A stretch of 64,000 nucleotides of DNA. Source: Eopsaltria australis. Taxonomy: Eukaryota; Chordata; Aves; Passeriformes; Petroicidae. Positions 23,326 through 37,145 of this stretch are shown in pieces. The stretch covers positions 1,116,001-1,180,000 of the forward strand of contig JAVTVJ010000791.1 in assembly GCA_034509425.1 (NCBI GenBank). The letters run 5' to 3'. The translations under genes were made by a program, and so were the position numbers. Every line of letters starts with the position of its first letter. Within the stretch, counting starts at the first letter, position 1. The notes below the pieces were generated by a model. It saw nothing but the letters and a program-made list of their open reading frames with translations. It did not search any database and was not told where the DNA came from.

Positions 23326-25464
23326 AAGATTATGAAGAGCTTCTGATGGGGTTACCAGTAAAAAAACTGCAAAAGTCACCTTAATCAGGCAGAAAGCCAG
23401 GGACTCCTAACCTGCTTCTTGGCATGGAGAGGAAAGAGTTAATGAAACAGTGTAAGGCAGCAAGCTCTCCTGTCTGGGGAACTATTAAAAGGCTCCAATT
23501 TCTGGTTTACTCTGGTGTATGATAGAAGACCATTCCATAACACTAGGGTTTCAAGATGTCCTGCAGAGCCAGAAGATGTTTCATTTATCACATATTCCAG
23601 ATACTTGGTGTTTCTTTTGTAGAGCAAAAATTCACTGCTTTCGTTTCCATGCTTGTAGAAACAACCAGCTCATACTGTTACTGTGGATATAGAAAAACCA
23701 GCTCATACTGTGTTACTGTGGATATGGAAAAGTGCTACATTGTATAAGATGGCAACCAAATTTTTTTTTTCCTTGCGGCAGAAACTTTTACGGCTTATGA
23801 AAATCCTCCTTTTGTTTGTATTGACCTCAGTGGACCCCAAAACAGAAGCCTCTGGAGTAATCCGTGCGCTTGTTGCTTAAAAGGATGACTGGGATCTCTC
23901 ATTGCCTTTCAAATGGGTCTGCTTCCTCTTTGCTATTGTGCTCTCTGTTGTCATTATATCCACAAGTGCTGTAACTTGATCGAGTGGGCTGCCTCTCAAA
24001 CCTGAGGTGAGTCTCCACCTCTTTTGTGAATACCAAGATTTATGCAGGTGAAAGGTGCACAGTTGCTGAGTTGAAGCAGCTCTGCATACATCCAGAAGAC
24101 ACAACCATGCGTAGGAACAGAACAGAACAGTCATTACCCTTTGCTTTCTAGAATGATGTAGGAAGATCAAGAGGATTGAGTTAAGTCGCTCAACATTATA
24201 TCCATGTCTGCTGCACCAGACATTCAGCTACTCTTTGTATTTAATTGTCGTTGAACAGTTGTCAAATGCTGCATAGAATGCCAAGAAATCACTTGTTTCT
24301 TAATTTGAGAACAATTAATGAATTCTGTAATTGGCCCATGCTCTGGAGAGTAATGATTTCATTTCATATGATAATCCAATTCCATTTGATTCACTCACAA
24401 AGTAGATATTTTTGTGAATGCCTGTATGTGTGGGGTGACAAACTTGTGGCTGTAGTATGTATGTTATGCTAGCAACAAGATATCTACTTTAACCACCAAA
24501 TCCAGTCACTGGTCAGTAAGATGTTTGAATGATGAGTTCTTTACCTTCCATTAAGCACTAGAAATGTTGGGAATTGGCAGTATTTTTTATAACTGTGAAT
24601 GCTGGCCTTTCTTTGGGTCTAAGCTGGCTTATACTATTTGACACCAGAACTTAAAGTAGGAAAAGAAAGGTTTCAAAACTACATTTCTAGTCACCATACA
24701 CATCTAGTTAAATTCAATATATTTTGTTTCTGTTTGTATAAAACTGGTATGAATACACCAGTGGTCTGATGGACACTCTTTTCTGACATAACCATAACAC
24801 TCAGATGATTGCCTAGAGCTTGAATTTTCCTTCAGTCTTCCTGTGTGGATAAATAATTTTCTGAATTTTTACTGTGGTTATCAGCAAGCTGCACAGTTTA
24901 GCTTCTTTAAATGTGTGCTCTAGGCTTTTTGTACCTTGATTTCCTAGAGAAGTCAAGGGTTGAGCTGGATGTTGGACACTTATTACCCTATTATGTTAAT
25001 ATGGCAAGCTATTTGTGGCTTTCACTCATAGACCTCTGGCTAGAGCACTGATTAGAGCAGTTCCAAACCAGTGTCTTTAAGCTAAAACATCATTTACTTC
25101 TTTTCCCAGCTAAAAAGTTGGTAATGCAAGTTGTGGTTCAAAAAAGCATTACCTGGGTCTTTCATTCATCTTTCACAGAAACAAGAGGTGAAAGACTTTT
25201 TTGGTAATGGCTAGTGGTGACCAGCTGCACCAAGGTTATTATTTGCTTTGCCATCCAAGGCACATGGCGTTAAAATTTGTGCATCAATGCACCAACCACC
25301 CAGGGACAGAAAAATGAAGGAATCTAGTTTGCATATTTTCCCACACCCTACATAATGTTGCTCCATGGTGATGCTGTGCCTTAAAGTGCGCATGTAAAAA
25401 TTTTGATCCCAAAACCATAAAAGAAAGGAAGTCTCTTGTAAGCTGAAAGAAAATTGCCAAAACT
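23326..25464. other. Unassigned sequence with a local tandem duplication
   Basis: Nothing recognised except the short tandem duplication at 23664-23731. Confidence 0.6.
23664..23731. repeat. Tandem duplication of a 33-35-bp unit
   Basis: Two adjacent copies begin ACCAGCTCATACTG. They differ by a 2-bp insertion and one A/G change, so this is a single recent duplication rather than a satellite. Confidence 0.9.
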
Positions 25465-25469
25465 GAAGT

Positions 25470-26366
25470 TGTTATGGTTTAACTGAAAGCTTTCCTTCCC
25501 CAGTATTTCTTCTGATAAAAAAATTTGCAAAAGCAGACCTTGTTACTGAAAATATCAGTTTACAGGAGGTGGCACTGTTTGGCCTACCTCTCCCTGCTTC
25601 CAAATCATGGTGTTAAAATTCAATTATTAAAGTTACTAGAGAGATGCCTCTGCCTGAATTAAGGTGCAAACAAGACCATATGCTGAGGTCATTAGTACAG
25701 ATTACTATTTACAGTAAATGTGATGTAGAGAGAGAGAAAGAAATAGAAAAGAAAGAGAAGGAATAAGAGTAGAAAGGTGTAGTCACCACCCATTGGATCC
25801 TGTGACAAGACTTCATCATTGCAATTCCAGTGTCTGTTGGTTGAAGTGGTAGTCACTGTCTTGATCCATCAGGGATGGGGAAGCCCATAAAGCACCAGAG
25901 TTCCATGGGTTACAAGTACTCAGGTTCAGGTGGGAAGGCCCAAGTATCTCCTGTGCTGGGGAGTTTTACACTGAATGATGTAATTCTGTAGATCACAGGA
26001 CACTTCAGGAGTCTCTGAAGGTCCAGGACATCTCCCAAGATGTCATAGCTGCCTCTCAGGTCAGGACAGTTAAGTCAATTATGGCCCATCAGAAGGGGTA
26101 ATTACCTTCTGGCCATGTGTGAATATCCCTATACTTAACTGGAGGGGAGTTTTCACACCTGAGCCTTACGTAAAGAGAGGACATTGGTATTGGCATTGTT
26201 AAAAAGCACTATCCCAGATCCTATGAGTTGCCTCTCATCATCCTTCTCTCTTAATGGTTAACTGGCTGATTGAGTCATTAGCCAGTCCATTCTCTCACAC
26301 ATGGTCAGGTGGCATTATTTTTCTTGAGCTAAGACTGCCCTTGTGAACCAAAAAGGTTTTTACGTA
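25470..26366 (-). mobile_element. Old LTR, minus strand, same family as 39260-40046
   Basis: Between about 25980 and 26160 it aligns with 39650-39810 (shared blocks ATGGCCCATCAG and GAGGGGAGTTTTCACACCTGAG against GAGGGAGTTATCACAGCTGAG). The left edge TGTTATGGTTTAAC is a typical complement of an avian ERVL LTR 3' end. Possible TSDs are GAAGT at 25465-25469 and 26367-26371, but the right terminus reads CGTA rather than the expected CA, so the right edge is less certain. A purine-rich (GA) stretch at 25727-25770 lies inside. It is much more diverged than the copy at 39260. Confidence 0.55.
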
Positions 26367-29300
26367 GAAGTATATGACTATGTTTGCTTCTGAAAGATTG
26401 AATTTATGATTGTATTTATTTCCACCATTGAAATGGACAGAATTTCTCAGTCTCATTCTTTAAATCAAAGACAGAAAATAGTCTGCTCATTTATAATCCA
26501 TGCTTTCAACTAGATGACAGGTGAAAAACCATTCAAAGACAAATTATCATATTTCAGTTTGAGAATTCAAACTGGAATTCACAAAATTATGGGCTACAAT
26601 GGTAAATTTAGACTATCTTTATTTTTGAATGCTGTAATTTGCATTCTATTTTTTATCCTGTATGCAAAGACAAAGGAAAAAGTTGAGGCTTGCTTTTATT
26701 CCTGTTGCTTTTAGCTGTCTCTACAGTTCCCTTGGAACTGGGCCTAGATCATGCCAGTCACCCATCCCTGGGCAGCTGGATTGCTAAATTCCAATCTATG
26801 GCCTTTAACCACTGAGCTTTTCAAAATAAATTTGAATATGTTGTAATGATGAATTAATTAGTTCAGTTCAGATCTCTGCTCCATGGAAAATGTGGGGCTG
26901 GAATGCTTTGGAAAATATGAAAATCAGGAAATTATAGGGTGTCTTTGGATCTGTTCCTTCTTATGGCAACTACCGCGGCACAGATGCCCAGAGAGTCTGC
27001 TAATATCCAGCAGGGTTTATTTCTTTGGGCATAGACATTTCTGTGTTGACCGTGAGTTGTGTTTGCAAAGCCAGCTTAAGTTAAACAGTGCTGTGCTTTG
27101 AGCAAGACAAATGAGATCAGGAGTGCACCAGAGATAATCACAATGCAGTTAGACACCACAAGAGCCCTTGGAACAAGGGAGCATGGCCAAGAGCTGAAAA
27201 TGTCTGTGCAGAATCACTCAGGCAAATGCAGGTTCACATATTTTTGGGCTGGCTGAATGTTGCTGTTTGCCTCAGCTAATCATCTCCCTGGTGCCTGAAC
27301 TGGCTTTGCTCCCAGGAAAAGTGTGGTGTCATTGCTGCACCCTAGCTCTCCATGGTTGCAAACTAAGTGCTCCGCATGGAAAAAATTGGAGAATTAAGAG
27401 TGTTTAAACAATTCAGATCAAATTACTATGAAGGCATCTGTAAGAGAAGTGACATCTCTGATGTGTTTCACCTCTGATGTCCTTTACCAGTAAGGAGGTT
27501 AGAAATCCAAATCCTGTGTTGATACAATTACAAACCCAGACTAAATTCACATTCTGAACTCTGCGAAGCTTTGACACACCTTAAACACAATACAGACTTT
27601 CCTCTGTAACACTTGTGCCCTTCTGATTGATGACAAAATTAAGTTTCCTTTACTGTTTTTACTGTCTTGGTTGTGCAAGACGACTTGCTAAATACTTTCT
27701 ATTTTCTACAGCTTTCTTAGAAGAGGAAGCATATTTATTACTGGTCAAAAATGAAAATAATGCATAGGGAGATCTTGAGGGCATTAAAGCACTGGTGGGT
27801 TTAGGACCAGTGGTTTGCATTTTGCCTGCATGAAGGGTCAGTCTTCCCTTTGTTCCTGGGCCTTTGTTCATCCTGGTCTTTATAGAGTAGAAGAGTGGGA
27901 GTATATAGTTTTATGATCTCTGTTTCTTTTTAGAAAGCATCTTGGTACTTTTGTTAACATCTTGAAATTGAAATGTCCACATGTCTTGAGCATCCCTTTG
28001 ATAATAACACCTCTTTCTATCCTGCTCACAGGGGAAAGTTAGTGCTGCTGTAACTGTAGATGATGATAAACTAGAAGTGTAAACTGATTCAGACTCTCTG
28101 CACCATTTTTGCTTTGCAGTGAATGTGTGTCAGGTGACTTTTGTTACAAGGATTTGCCAAGGCCATCCACACAGAAAAGGGGTGTCCTTGGAAGGCTTTT
28201 GCTACATTAATTAAATCAAATTTCAGCTGCCTTACCTCTCCTTTCCAACAGAGATGGCCTGTGTGTATTGTCAGGAAAAAGAAATGGGGGTTGAACCTGC
28301 AGAAGTACCCTCTGAGATACAAGGGCATAGTTTACTTATCCAGAATCCCACTAAGTAATTGCTGGACAAAGTTTGAGTCTGGCTTTATTGAAGGCAAGTG
28401 AGTAGAACTCTGGGAACTAGTTCTACAATATAGCTCAGATATTGGAAAATAATAGCTCATTCAAACTATTTCAAGCAATCTATGCTGCATATTTCTGTGA
28501 GGGCTCCTGGCAGAAACATTTGATAAGATTATGTTAGTACACATGGAAATGAGTATGACTGTGACGTTAAGTCTAAGCGATTATATTTCTTTAGTAGTGA
28601 AATAACAAAACAAGTTTCCAGTGTTGATGCTGCCACAGCACCAAATGCTGTTCAAACAGCCCTTCCTTCTGTATTTAGATCATTCTTGTCTATTCCTCTG
28701 GGTGCAATTTTCGAAGCATATTATGTGAATGGACACATTTCCTCTTAAATTACTGGCAAAACTCCCACATACTTCAGTGGAAAGAAGATAAGAGGCTATT
28801 TGTTAAGATGGTGACTTTTTCCTATTATAAGTATCCCTTGTGATGCTCTGCCAATCATTGCATTACAGATACACTGAGCTTTTGACTAGATAGTGAGTCA
28901 CCAAAACTTATCAAACCAAGCCAGAAGAACACATAGAATTTATATAGTAGTTTTCATTATAGGTCTGGAAGTCCTTTGTAAGCATAAACTGTAGGCTAGT
29001 TTATTCTGTCTCTTACACAAAATGTGGTCCAAAGTAAAATAACCAAAGCAAGTAACATAGCAGGAACTAGCATGAAGTAGCATTAAGGCTGAGCTCTTAG
29101 CTGTCACACTACCGTATGTTTCATAGGGTATGAAGACATTATTCCATGTTATCCATACCTGGGCTTTAACTATGTCTTGGTTATTTCTCTTCTGTTTAAA
29201 TTCAGTTAGATGTAGAAGTAAATAGAAAAAAAAAAAAACCAAACCAGACTGCCTCTGTGTTTTTCAGTGAAACCCAATATATTCAAGGCAGTTGCTGAAC

Positions 29301-31392
29301 ACAAGCAAGGATTTTTAAAGTAATGAACTACTTGGAGTTTTGTCTTTGTACAGAGCATGAGACAATCCCAGTCTGTGAATGCTTCCACCAGGCTTGCATT
29401 AGCTTTTCAGTAGGAATTAAATTGACAAAATAAGTAATCAGAACAAAAAAGAAGTTCTGCAAGTGCTCCCCTCTGTGCTCACTCACTTGAATAAAAACCC
29501 CTGTTGTCATAAAAAGTACACCAAGGATGCAGAAATACTTTCTAATGAACTAGTTCTTGTGGCAGCATGAAATCTGGGATTAGATATACAGTGCTATTAG
29601 TCTCATTTGTGTCTATCTAGTCAGTCTTGTGTTACTTTTATCAAATTTTCATAAATGTTTAAGCTGGTAATATAAATCATTCCTCTTGTCTCCTGTAGTG
29701 CTCTGAGAAGCAACAAAAAACCCCAAACTTAACATCCAGCACTGATTTGCAATCAAGCTTCACTGTTTCAAATTACATCACGTGATTCTGCCTAATGGTG
29801 ATAAAGTGCTCCAGGAACTGGATAGTGTTGAGAATTATTGGTCACAGTGATCAGCTGTTGAGAAAGGCTTAAAATAGTGACAAATGTGTTGGTGTGATTT
29901 ACTAGGGAAGGCACCAATTTTCTAACTAGTTTCTGGTATCCTCTGTTATACCTAGTCCTATTTTTGTTTGCATTATACTCATGGGAGAAAAGCTCAGAAG
30001 ACAGGATGGTGTTTCAAAAATCAAAAGATGAAAAGAATCTATTCAGGGGCAGGTCAGCCCCTTGGTTACAGTAATTCTCACCCCAAAACCTAGTACTGCA
30101 CACAGAACTGCTAAGTGAATGTATGATCTGTATGTATATTAAAAAAAAAATCTTTGACTTCAATTTTTTGAGCTATATTTGTGTGGGATAGAGTACTACA
30201 TAATTTTTAGAATTAGGCATTGCAACTAAGGGCTTTACAGAACTAATATTATTCCTCACATGTTGTGCACAGACTTAGAGAAATGCTCATGGAAACCCTT
30301 GGGCTTCACCCAGATTCAGTTTTATAAGACTATTTTGGCCTGATTTTGTGAGTATAATTTAATTTCTAGCTGTTGTCTTTTTTTCCAGTCCAAATTGACA
30401 TGCAGCACTAATGCTACTTGCTTACCTTTCAAACCTTCAACACTAAGTCCCTAGAATATTTGGTTTTAAAAAATTCAAAACAACATCAATATTTCTTTAA
30501 TGCTCTTTAAAGATGACTGAATGTGTTTCCTGACCAGAAAGCATTACACTGCCTGCTATGCGAAATATTCTCAATTTTCCCTAGCATTTACGCTAGTGAG
30601 GACCAGAACTTGTTTTGGTGCATTTTTTTGGGGATCCCTGTAGGATCATGTTGTGACATTAATGAGGAAGCATAGTCCAGCTCTCTTTGATCCATGGCAA
30701 ATGCAGAACAAGCAGCAATACTTTTGATATAATCTGAAAAATCCCCTAAGAATTGATATTTTCTCCAGTATTGTCATAGACTTTCCTACGTTCTGATTTT
30801 GATCTGATCAACATAATTTGGAAGCATCTTTTCCTGATTGTGGTTTTTCCAATCTTTCCTTAAGTAGAGGTACAGAACTTAATTACCACTGCCAGACTGC
30901 TGTTCTGTCTTTCACAAAGCTATGCTAGTGATGTTTCCTCATGGATTTTGAATCAGGTGCTTCCTCAGTCAAATACAAGATTACATTATTCCCTTTGGAC
31001 ACTTCTTCTCCCAGGCCAACTGCCTGGCAGACTTTCATCTGGAAATTCTTGTCATTGCTTTTCTAAATCCTGCCTCTGACTACAAAGATTTAAGGTACTG
31101 TCTCATCAGTATGCAGACATACTTCACTGGTTTTGTTTGGATATTTCCTAAACACCGACTAATTAATTTCCTATTTAAGACACCTGATCAGAATGTGCAA
31201 CTAAAAACCAAAAATCTGAAAATATGTTGGCTGAAAACTTATTTTCCAAGAAAACAGAAGTGATGCATTTTGCAATAATTTCTATCTTCCATTTCACCTT
31301 TGCATCTGATGTTCCAGATGTCACTTTCAAACTTAGCACTTCTTGTAGCCACCAGCCAGCTGTCCTGCCCATTTTACATGGGACTGTGTGAT

Positions 31393-31427
31393 GGGAGGAA
31401 GGGAAGGAGGAAGGGAGAAAGGAAGAC
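31393..31427. repeat. Purine-rich (GGAA)n-like simple repeat
   Basis: An imperfect GGAA/GGGA tract on the plus strand, all purine. Confidence 0.9.
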
Positions 31428-34400
31428 TGAATGGCCCTCTGCTTCTTTTGTTCTGGTTTCCAGAAAAGTCCCACTCCTGCTGGAATTTCTCCAAAAGACC
31501 TCCATTATCACCATGTCATTCCACAGTTAGTTTTTATAGAGATTAAAGAATGAAAAAAATGTCATTTTTAACTTTAGTGAGGATAGAATCTGTCACAACA
31601 TGAGATGTATCTTATTTTTTATATAAATTCTAGATTCCCAGCATAAACAAAAACAAACTACTCATATTCTTCTGAAAAGTCATTCTTGAATTTTTGGCAC
31701 CTCCCTGAATTGCTGCTCTGCATCTACATTTTTTATTTACTTTCTAAATTTTGGGGTGAACTTTCTACTAAGTATAGGAATTTTCTCTCACGTGGAGAGC
31801 ATTCCTTTTTAAAAAATCTGAATGGTGTCCATACAGTGCACATAGGAAAACCAGAAGATTTTCTAAGGCACAAAAACTGAGGAAAGTGAAATAAAGCTGA
31901 AAAAGGGAAGCACCAATTTCACAAATGTCAAAGGCTCCTCAAATCTGATGAAAGGAGTCACCTTTCCATGAACCCTGTAAGGCATCTTTTCAGGGAAGAG
32001 CACTGTGAATAACACTGTCTCTGTAGACCAACAGCTGCATAGACCCAGCACTCTTCAGCTCTTGCAAGTGTTTCCTATTTTCAACTATGTTTGACAGCCA
32101 AACAGTTCTTCATTAAAAATATTATAGAAGCTTACATTTAAGGGTTCTTTCTAAGTAAGATTACTGTAGAAGGTAAGCTGGGCACTGATGAATAATCTGT
32201 GAAGGATTTTTCATAATATGCTCCCCAGAGCTCTCACAGGTCTGAGCAGCATGAGTGCCATGAGGAAGAACAAAGGAATATCTCTTAGAGCCCTTTGCTT
32301 CTTGCCAAGATAATTGTAGCTGTTAGTTACCCAACTGGAAGCCAGCAGATTTTGCCCTACTGGGAAAGGCAGAACTGGATTAAAAGGCATACAAACTGCG
32401 TGTGCATGGGGACTCAGCATCATCTGGCCTTAGTTTTCTCATGCTCAACACATCCTACCACCACACCATTTCAAAGAACTATATGGCTATATCTTGGTAC
32501 CTAAAAATACATTTCCTATAGCAGTCACTGCCTCCATGTGCTGTCTCTCTCCTTTTCTCCACCCCAAAACAAGGACCTTAGGAAGAGTAAAAAAAATGTT
32601 TTCTTCTTGTTATCATCAGGATATCAGTGACAAAAGTAGGTTTAGGCATTTGGGGTGAATATAAAACTGAAACTCTTCATAGAACCCACATAATATAATC
32701 ATCACTTCCAAATCACTGGAGGAAAAATAGTAATTCCTTGATAAAGTCTTCTCTGTTCTGGCTAGTCAGTGCTTTATAAAAAGGTTCAGGAAATATGTAT
32801 ACCAATTTTTCAATCCATATATCTCATAAAGACAAAAGTACAGATTAATTCCACTCATTTTGATAGCATTGCTGCATTTTTATAGAATAATCATCACACT
32901 TTGATGCTTTAGTCTACTAGACTGCTGACCAGACCATTTTGCAAAAACTGTCTCTTTTAACATCAGGCTTCCAGATTGCTGGTGTGGCATTGCATGCCAA
33001 ACTGTGCAACACTTTTCCTTTAGTAAGCTATAGAAAAGAGCCCTTTGAGATAACTTTTGCAGACAGTCTGTCATTCTGCAGCAAGAGGAGGAATGGTGGG
33101 ACATGAGGCATGAAAAGAGTGTGAGTGCTAAAGCAAGCAAACCCATAAGCCTGGAGACGCAGCGATAAAAGGTGGAGAACATTTGTGGGGAAAGATCCAC
33201 TCTAGCCAGCACAGGAGGAAGCTTGTGCTCCTGCATGAATGAGCTTTCTTACGTGCCCAAGGGACGGAGATGTTTACTGAGCTCCCTGCCTGGACTTTGC
33301 AGCAGTGTTTGAGGCTTTGTAGCCCAGGTCACTGAACAGATGGAAGATAAAACTGATGAGCTGTGGGAAACACAAAATAGAGTAGGGATGCAATGATGCA
33401 TTGAGCATGGGCAAAACCTATGATCAACAGTACTTGGTGACATGAAGGAACAGTAAGATCAAGCAGCAAACAACTGGAACATTGCTGACTTACCTTGCCA
33501 TGCTGACATCACCTTCAGCATGAGAGGGTTATGTCTCAGACAGCTCCACCTTATCTAACCCTCAGTATTTGACAGGAAAAGGTAGTGGCTTGTTTATAAA
33601 TATTGTACAGTGGAAACATCTTTACTAAAATCCTTTCGACAGCTCTTCCTGTGTCTCATTCACTCATTGTGAGGGAGGGTTACCATGAAGGACCATGACC
33701 AATCATTTAAAAAGCTGCTGACAGATGTAAGGAAATCCATGTGGGCACTGGGCTACTCTGTGTTGGTAAAAAATGAGTTGGTGTATAAGGCCAACTCAGC
33801 CTCTGTATCATCCTCATATTTATAGCTTGATTGAAAGGAACAGACAAACAAGGATTTCAGCATTAAACCAGAATTGCCCTACTATGATATTCTTAGTCTC
33901 TCTCTGCAAAACAGAGATTTGATCCAGGATGATAGCTGACAAGCCTTGTCAAACACTGGAAGGAATTCTGAAATACTTTAAAAGAATTTATATCATGCGG
34001 ATTTTATATGGTTTCATTTGCAAGCATGGTATTTTTTACTGCTATCATTGTTCACACAGCACATCTGAAAATTACATGCAGTCTGTGATGGCTCAATATG
34101 ATTCTTTATGTGAGTAAAGACAGAAGAATTTGGTCCTTCTGATGCATACATGTCTAGTCATAGGATTTGCTTCAAAGATACCATAGAGTGAGGAGAGGAA
34201 GAGCGGCACACATTTCTGGAAACAGCTTTGAAGCTCTGGTTATAGTATATTTACCAGGACTTGCATGAACATTTCCCACTGTTCATTAATGCCAGCAACA
34301 CTAATGTACTGTCAAAAGGGATTACTGGACTTATGTTTCTTGAATAATTGATACCTGCAGCCAGTCCAAATTTTAATCAAAACATTTTGTACTAAAATAT

Positions 34401-34609
34401 TTCCCTAATTGAAATCTACATTTTTTTTTTAGAATAGCCCAGTTCTTCTAAAATAAGTGGTTGGGGTATTTTTCTTTTATTTATACATACCTAAATAACT
34501 TCTTTCTTAATGATATAAGTAGTGTAGTTTACCCTGATCTTCTTACAAATATATCGTATGAAGGATTAGATATTCAGTCCATTTTCCTTTCACATTCTAT
34601 CCCCAGTAA

Positions 34610-34667
34610 CATCATCATCATCTTCATAATCATCAATCATCCTCATCATCATAATCTCAATAATAAC
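34610..34667. repeat. (ATC)n / (CAT)n imperfect microsatellite
   Basis: Tandem ATC units broken by TTC, AAT and CCT changes. Confidence 0.92.
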
Positions 34668-35381
34668 ATTCCTTTTAAAATCATTAATAGTAATAGCTAC
34701 TTGGTAGTATCACACCACTTATTCATAGGAAGTGTACTCAGTACTATGGGGTTTTTTGATCAGTCTATACAACACAGAACCTGCTGACAACAAACCTGTT
34801 GCAGAGGAGAGAATGGATCTTAGCTGAGGAGTTAGCAGTGCTTGTTAAGAGGCCTTTAAACTAGCTTGGAAATAGGATAGGGACATAGTCAGGCTCAAAG
34901 AGATGAGGTGTGGGAAAGGGAGAACTGTAGTGAGCACCCTAGTAGCAAAAGGAGTCTTTAGAGGAAATACCTCAATCAAGAACCAGCAAAGTCATAACAC
35001 AACAGGATTATGGGACACCCCTCTGCAATCCTACTGGGATATTGACACAATCAAATGTAAATCAACACTTGCAGCATGAGGAACAGCCAGGAAGAGCTAC
35101 AGTGCAGTCACTGGGTCTTGATCTCAGTGCCATTACAGAGACATGTGGGATAGCTCACATGACTGGAATACCGTCAAGAAGGACTAAATGCTGCTTAGGA
35201 AAGAGACCAGCAAGGCACTGCAATGGAGTTGACCTCTCTGTGAGGCAACACTTGGATTACATCCTCTCTTGGTGAGGATGATCAGTGAGTTGTGAGCTCA
35301 TGTGTTAGGATCAAAGGATAGACTGATAAGGGTGGCACTGCTCTGGGTGTTTGCTACAGGACACCTGCTCAGGAGGAGGAG

Positions 35382-35684
35382 GTGGATGTAGTCTTAAACA
35401 GGCAGCTGGAAGCAGCCTCACAGTCACAGGGCCTGGTTCTTGTGGGGGTCTTTATATACCCTGACATCCACTGGAGAAGCAACACAGCAAAGCACAAAAA
35501 GTCCAGGAGGTTCATGGAAAGAATTGATGACAACTTCCTGTCACAGGCAGTGGAGGATCCCACAATGAATGGTGTTCTTATTGTCCTTGTACTAACAAAC
35601 AGGGAAGACCTTCTTGGAAATGTAGAAGTTGGGGGCAGCCTTGGTTGCAGTGACCCTGAGATTGTGGAGTTCAGTATTGGATGA
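35382..35684 (+). pseudogene. CR1 endonuclease domain relic (inactive)
   Basis: An open stretch of about 100 codons matches the C-terminal half of the CR1 AP-type (EEP) endonuclease, which in a live element nicks target DNA to start insertion. Recognisable blocks are RQLEAASQSQGLVLVG, then DIHWRSNTA, and GGSLGCSD near residues 84-91. The motif usually GDFN reads GVFI, losing the catalytic Asp and Asn. The SDH motif reads SDP, losing the catalytic His. The domain therefore cannot cut DNA. Upstream frames at 35042-35275 appear to carry the N-terminal half in another frame. Confidence 0.88.
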
Positions 35685-36647
35685 GGAGGACGTAGGGCAG
35701 CAAACAAGATTGCAACCATGGACTTAAGGAGAGCTAACTTTAGCCTCTTTAGGGATCTTTTTGAAAGTATCCCATGGAAACATCTCTGCAGAGAAGATGG
35801 GTCCAAGAGAGTTAGTTGGTATTCAAGGATCACTTCCTTTAGGCTCAAGTGATTGCATGTCAGTAGCAGTGCATTCTGAAGAACAAGAAATCTGGCAAAA
35901 GGGTAAGGAACCTACATGAACAAATATAGAACACCTATCATTACTCAGGTGTAGGCAGGAATTACACAGAAGATGGAACCAGGGTCAGGCCACTTGGAAT
36001 GAATATTGAGAGATTGTCAGAGTAAGTAGAAATAAGACAAGGAAGGCCAAGACCCATCTGGAATTAAATCTGGGCAAAGATGCAAAGGACAGCAAGAAAG
36101 GTTCTTTCAAATGTATTGATAGCCAAAGGAAAACCAAGGATAATGTGGGCTCATTAGTAAATGAAGAGGGGACTCTGGTAAGAGAGGAAGCAGAGAAGGC
36201 AAACTGGTGCCTTTGCACCATTCTTCACTGACAAGACAGGCCACAGGGACTCCTGAACCAGGAGACCAGGGTGAAGAAATGTTGAAAGGAAGACTTTCCC
36301 TTGGTAAAGGAATATTGGGTCTGAGAACACCTAGGCAAACCTAACATCCACAAGTCCATGAGCCCTGATGGGATGAGTGAGTGCTGAGCCCACAGTGCTG
36401 AGAGACCTGGTGCACACCATACTGAGGCTGCTTGTGATCACCTATGAAAGGTCATGAAGATCAGGAGAGGTGCTGAGGACTGGAAGAAAGGAAATGTCAA
36501 CCAGTTTTCAAAATGGGCAAGAAATAGGACTCAGGGAACTACGGCAAGTCAGCGTCGTCTTGATCCCTGGGAAGGTGATGGAGCACCTCATTCTGGAGGC
36601 CCTCTCTGTCCACGTGGAAGACAAGAAGGTGACCAGGAGTAGTCAGC

Positions 36648-36976
36648 ATGGGTTCACTGAATGTAATCAGGTTCTTGGCCAGCCTGATTGCCTTCTACAA
36701 TGAAACAGCTGCCTGGATGGATGAGGGGACAGCAGTGGGTATTGTCTGTCTCAACTTCAGCAAGGCTTTGGACACTGTGTGTCACAACATCCTCATAGAC
36801 AACCTCAGGAAGTGTGAACTAGGTGAGTGGCCAATGGAATGGATTGACAGCTGTCTAAATGGCAGATCCCAGAGGGTCTAATCAGTGGCACAGGATCTAG
36901 TTGGAGGCTTGTCACTAGCAGCGTCCCTCAAGGTTCAGTACTAGGCCCGGTATTGTTTAACTTATTTGCTGAGGAC
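36648..36976 (+). pseudogene. CR1 reverse transcriptase relic (inactive)
   Basis: Seventy-seven codons from 36648 contain RT motif A, CLNFSKALDTVCHNIL, where the catalytic Asp usually preceding FSKAFD is replaced by Asn. After a stop at about 36880 the sequence continues in another frame to FAED (36965-36976), replacing the catalytic ADD box. About 15-20 residues normally present before that box are missing. In a live CR1 this domain copies the element's RNA at the nicked target. Three independent defects mean it is long dead. Confidence 0.88.
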
Positions 36977-37145
36977 ACAGAGCTGGGAGCAGTGGCTGAT
37001 ACCCCAGAGGGCTGTGCAGCCCTTCAGAAGGACCTCAACAGTCTGGAGAGATGGGCAGAGAGGAATCAAGTGCAGTGCAAAGGCAAGTGCAGAGTCCTGC
37101 ACCTTTGAAGGAATAACCCAATGCACCTGTACAGGTGAGGGCCAA

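Larger units (their letters stand above)
26372..34785. other. Long unassigned region, no recognised genes
   Basis: More than 8 kb of AT-rich sequence without a recognised gene, CR1 or LTR. It holds a purine simple repeat at 31393-31427 and an ATC repeat at 34610-34667. The largest open frame is 118 codons (32880-33236, minus) and shows no domain. Confidence 0.6.
34786..37145 (+). mobile_element. Long CR1 LINE with both ORF2 domains but no 3' end
   Basis: About 2.36 kb of CR1 in plus orientation. It holds a 5' segment (TTTAAACTAGCTTGG near 34855-34869), an endonuclease region (about 35120-35685), the linker region (about 35700-36230) and a reverse-transcriptase region (about 36340-37130). The frame is broken many times and both active sites are lost. 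The typical 3' UTR and tail are missing: sequence stops resembling CR1 near 37145. Most avian CR1 copies lose their 5' end and keep the 3' end, so this copy was probably cut by a later deletion or rearrangement. The minus-strand 159-codon frame at 35369-35848 is its antisense shadow. Confidence 0.93.

Noticed and set aside
26514..26714. Open frame starting with a TGEKPF-like word, like the linker of C2H2 zinc fingers
   Set aside because: No Cys2-His2 finger follows, and the rest is a hydrophobic, AT-rich frame. The match is six residues long and most likely chance.
35369..35848. 159-codon minus-strand frame
   Set aside because: It is antisense to the CR1 endonuclease region, whose plus-strand frame has recognisable motifs.
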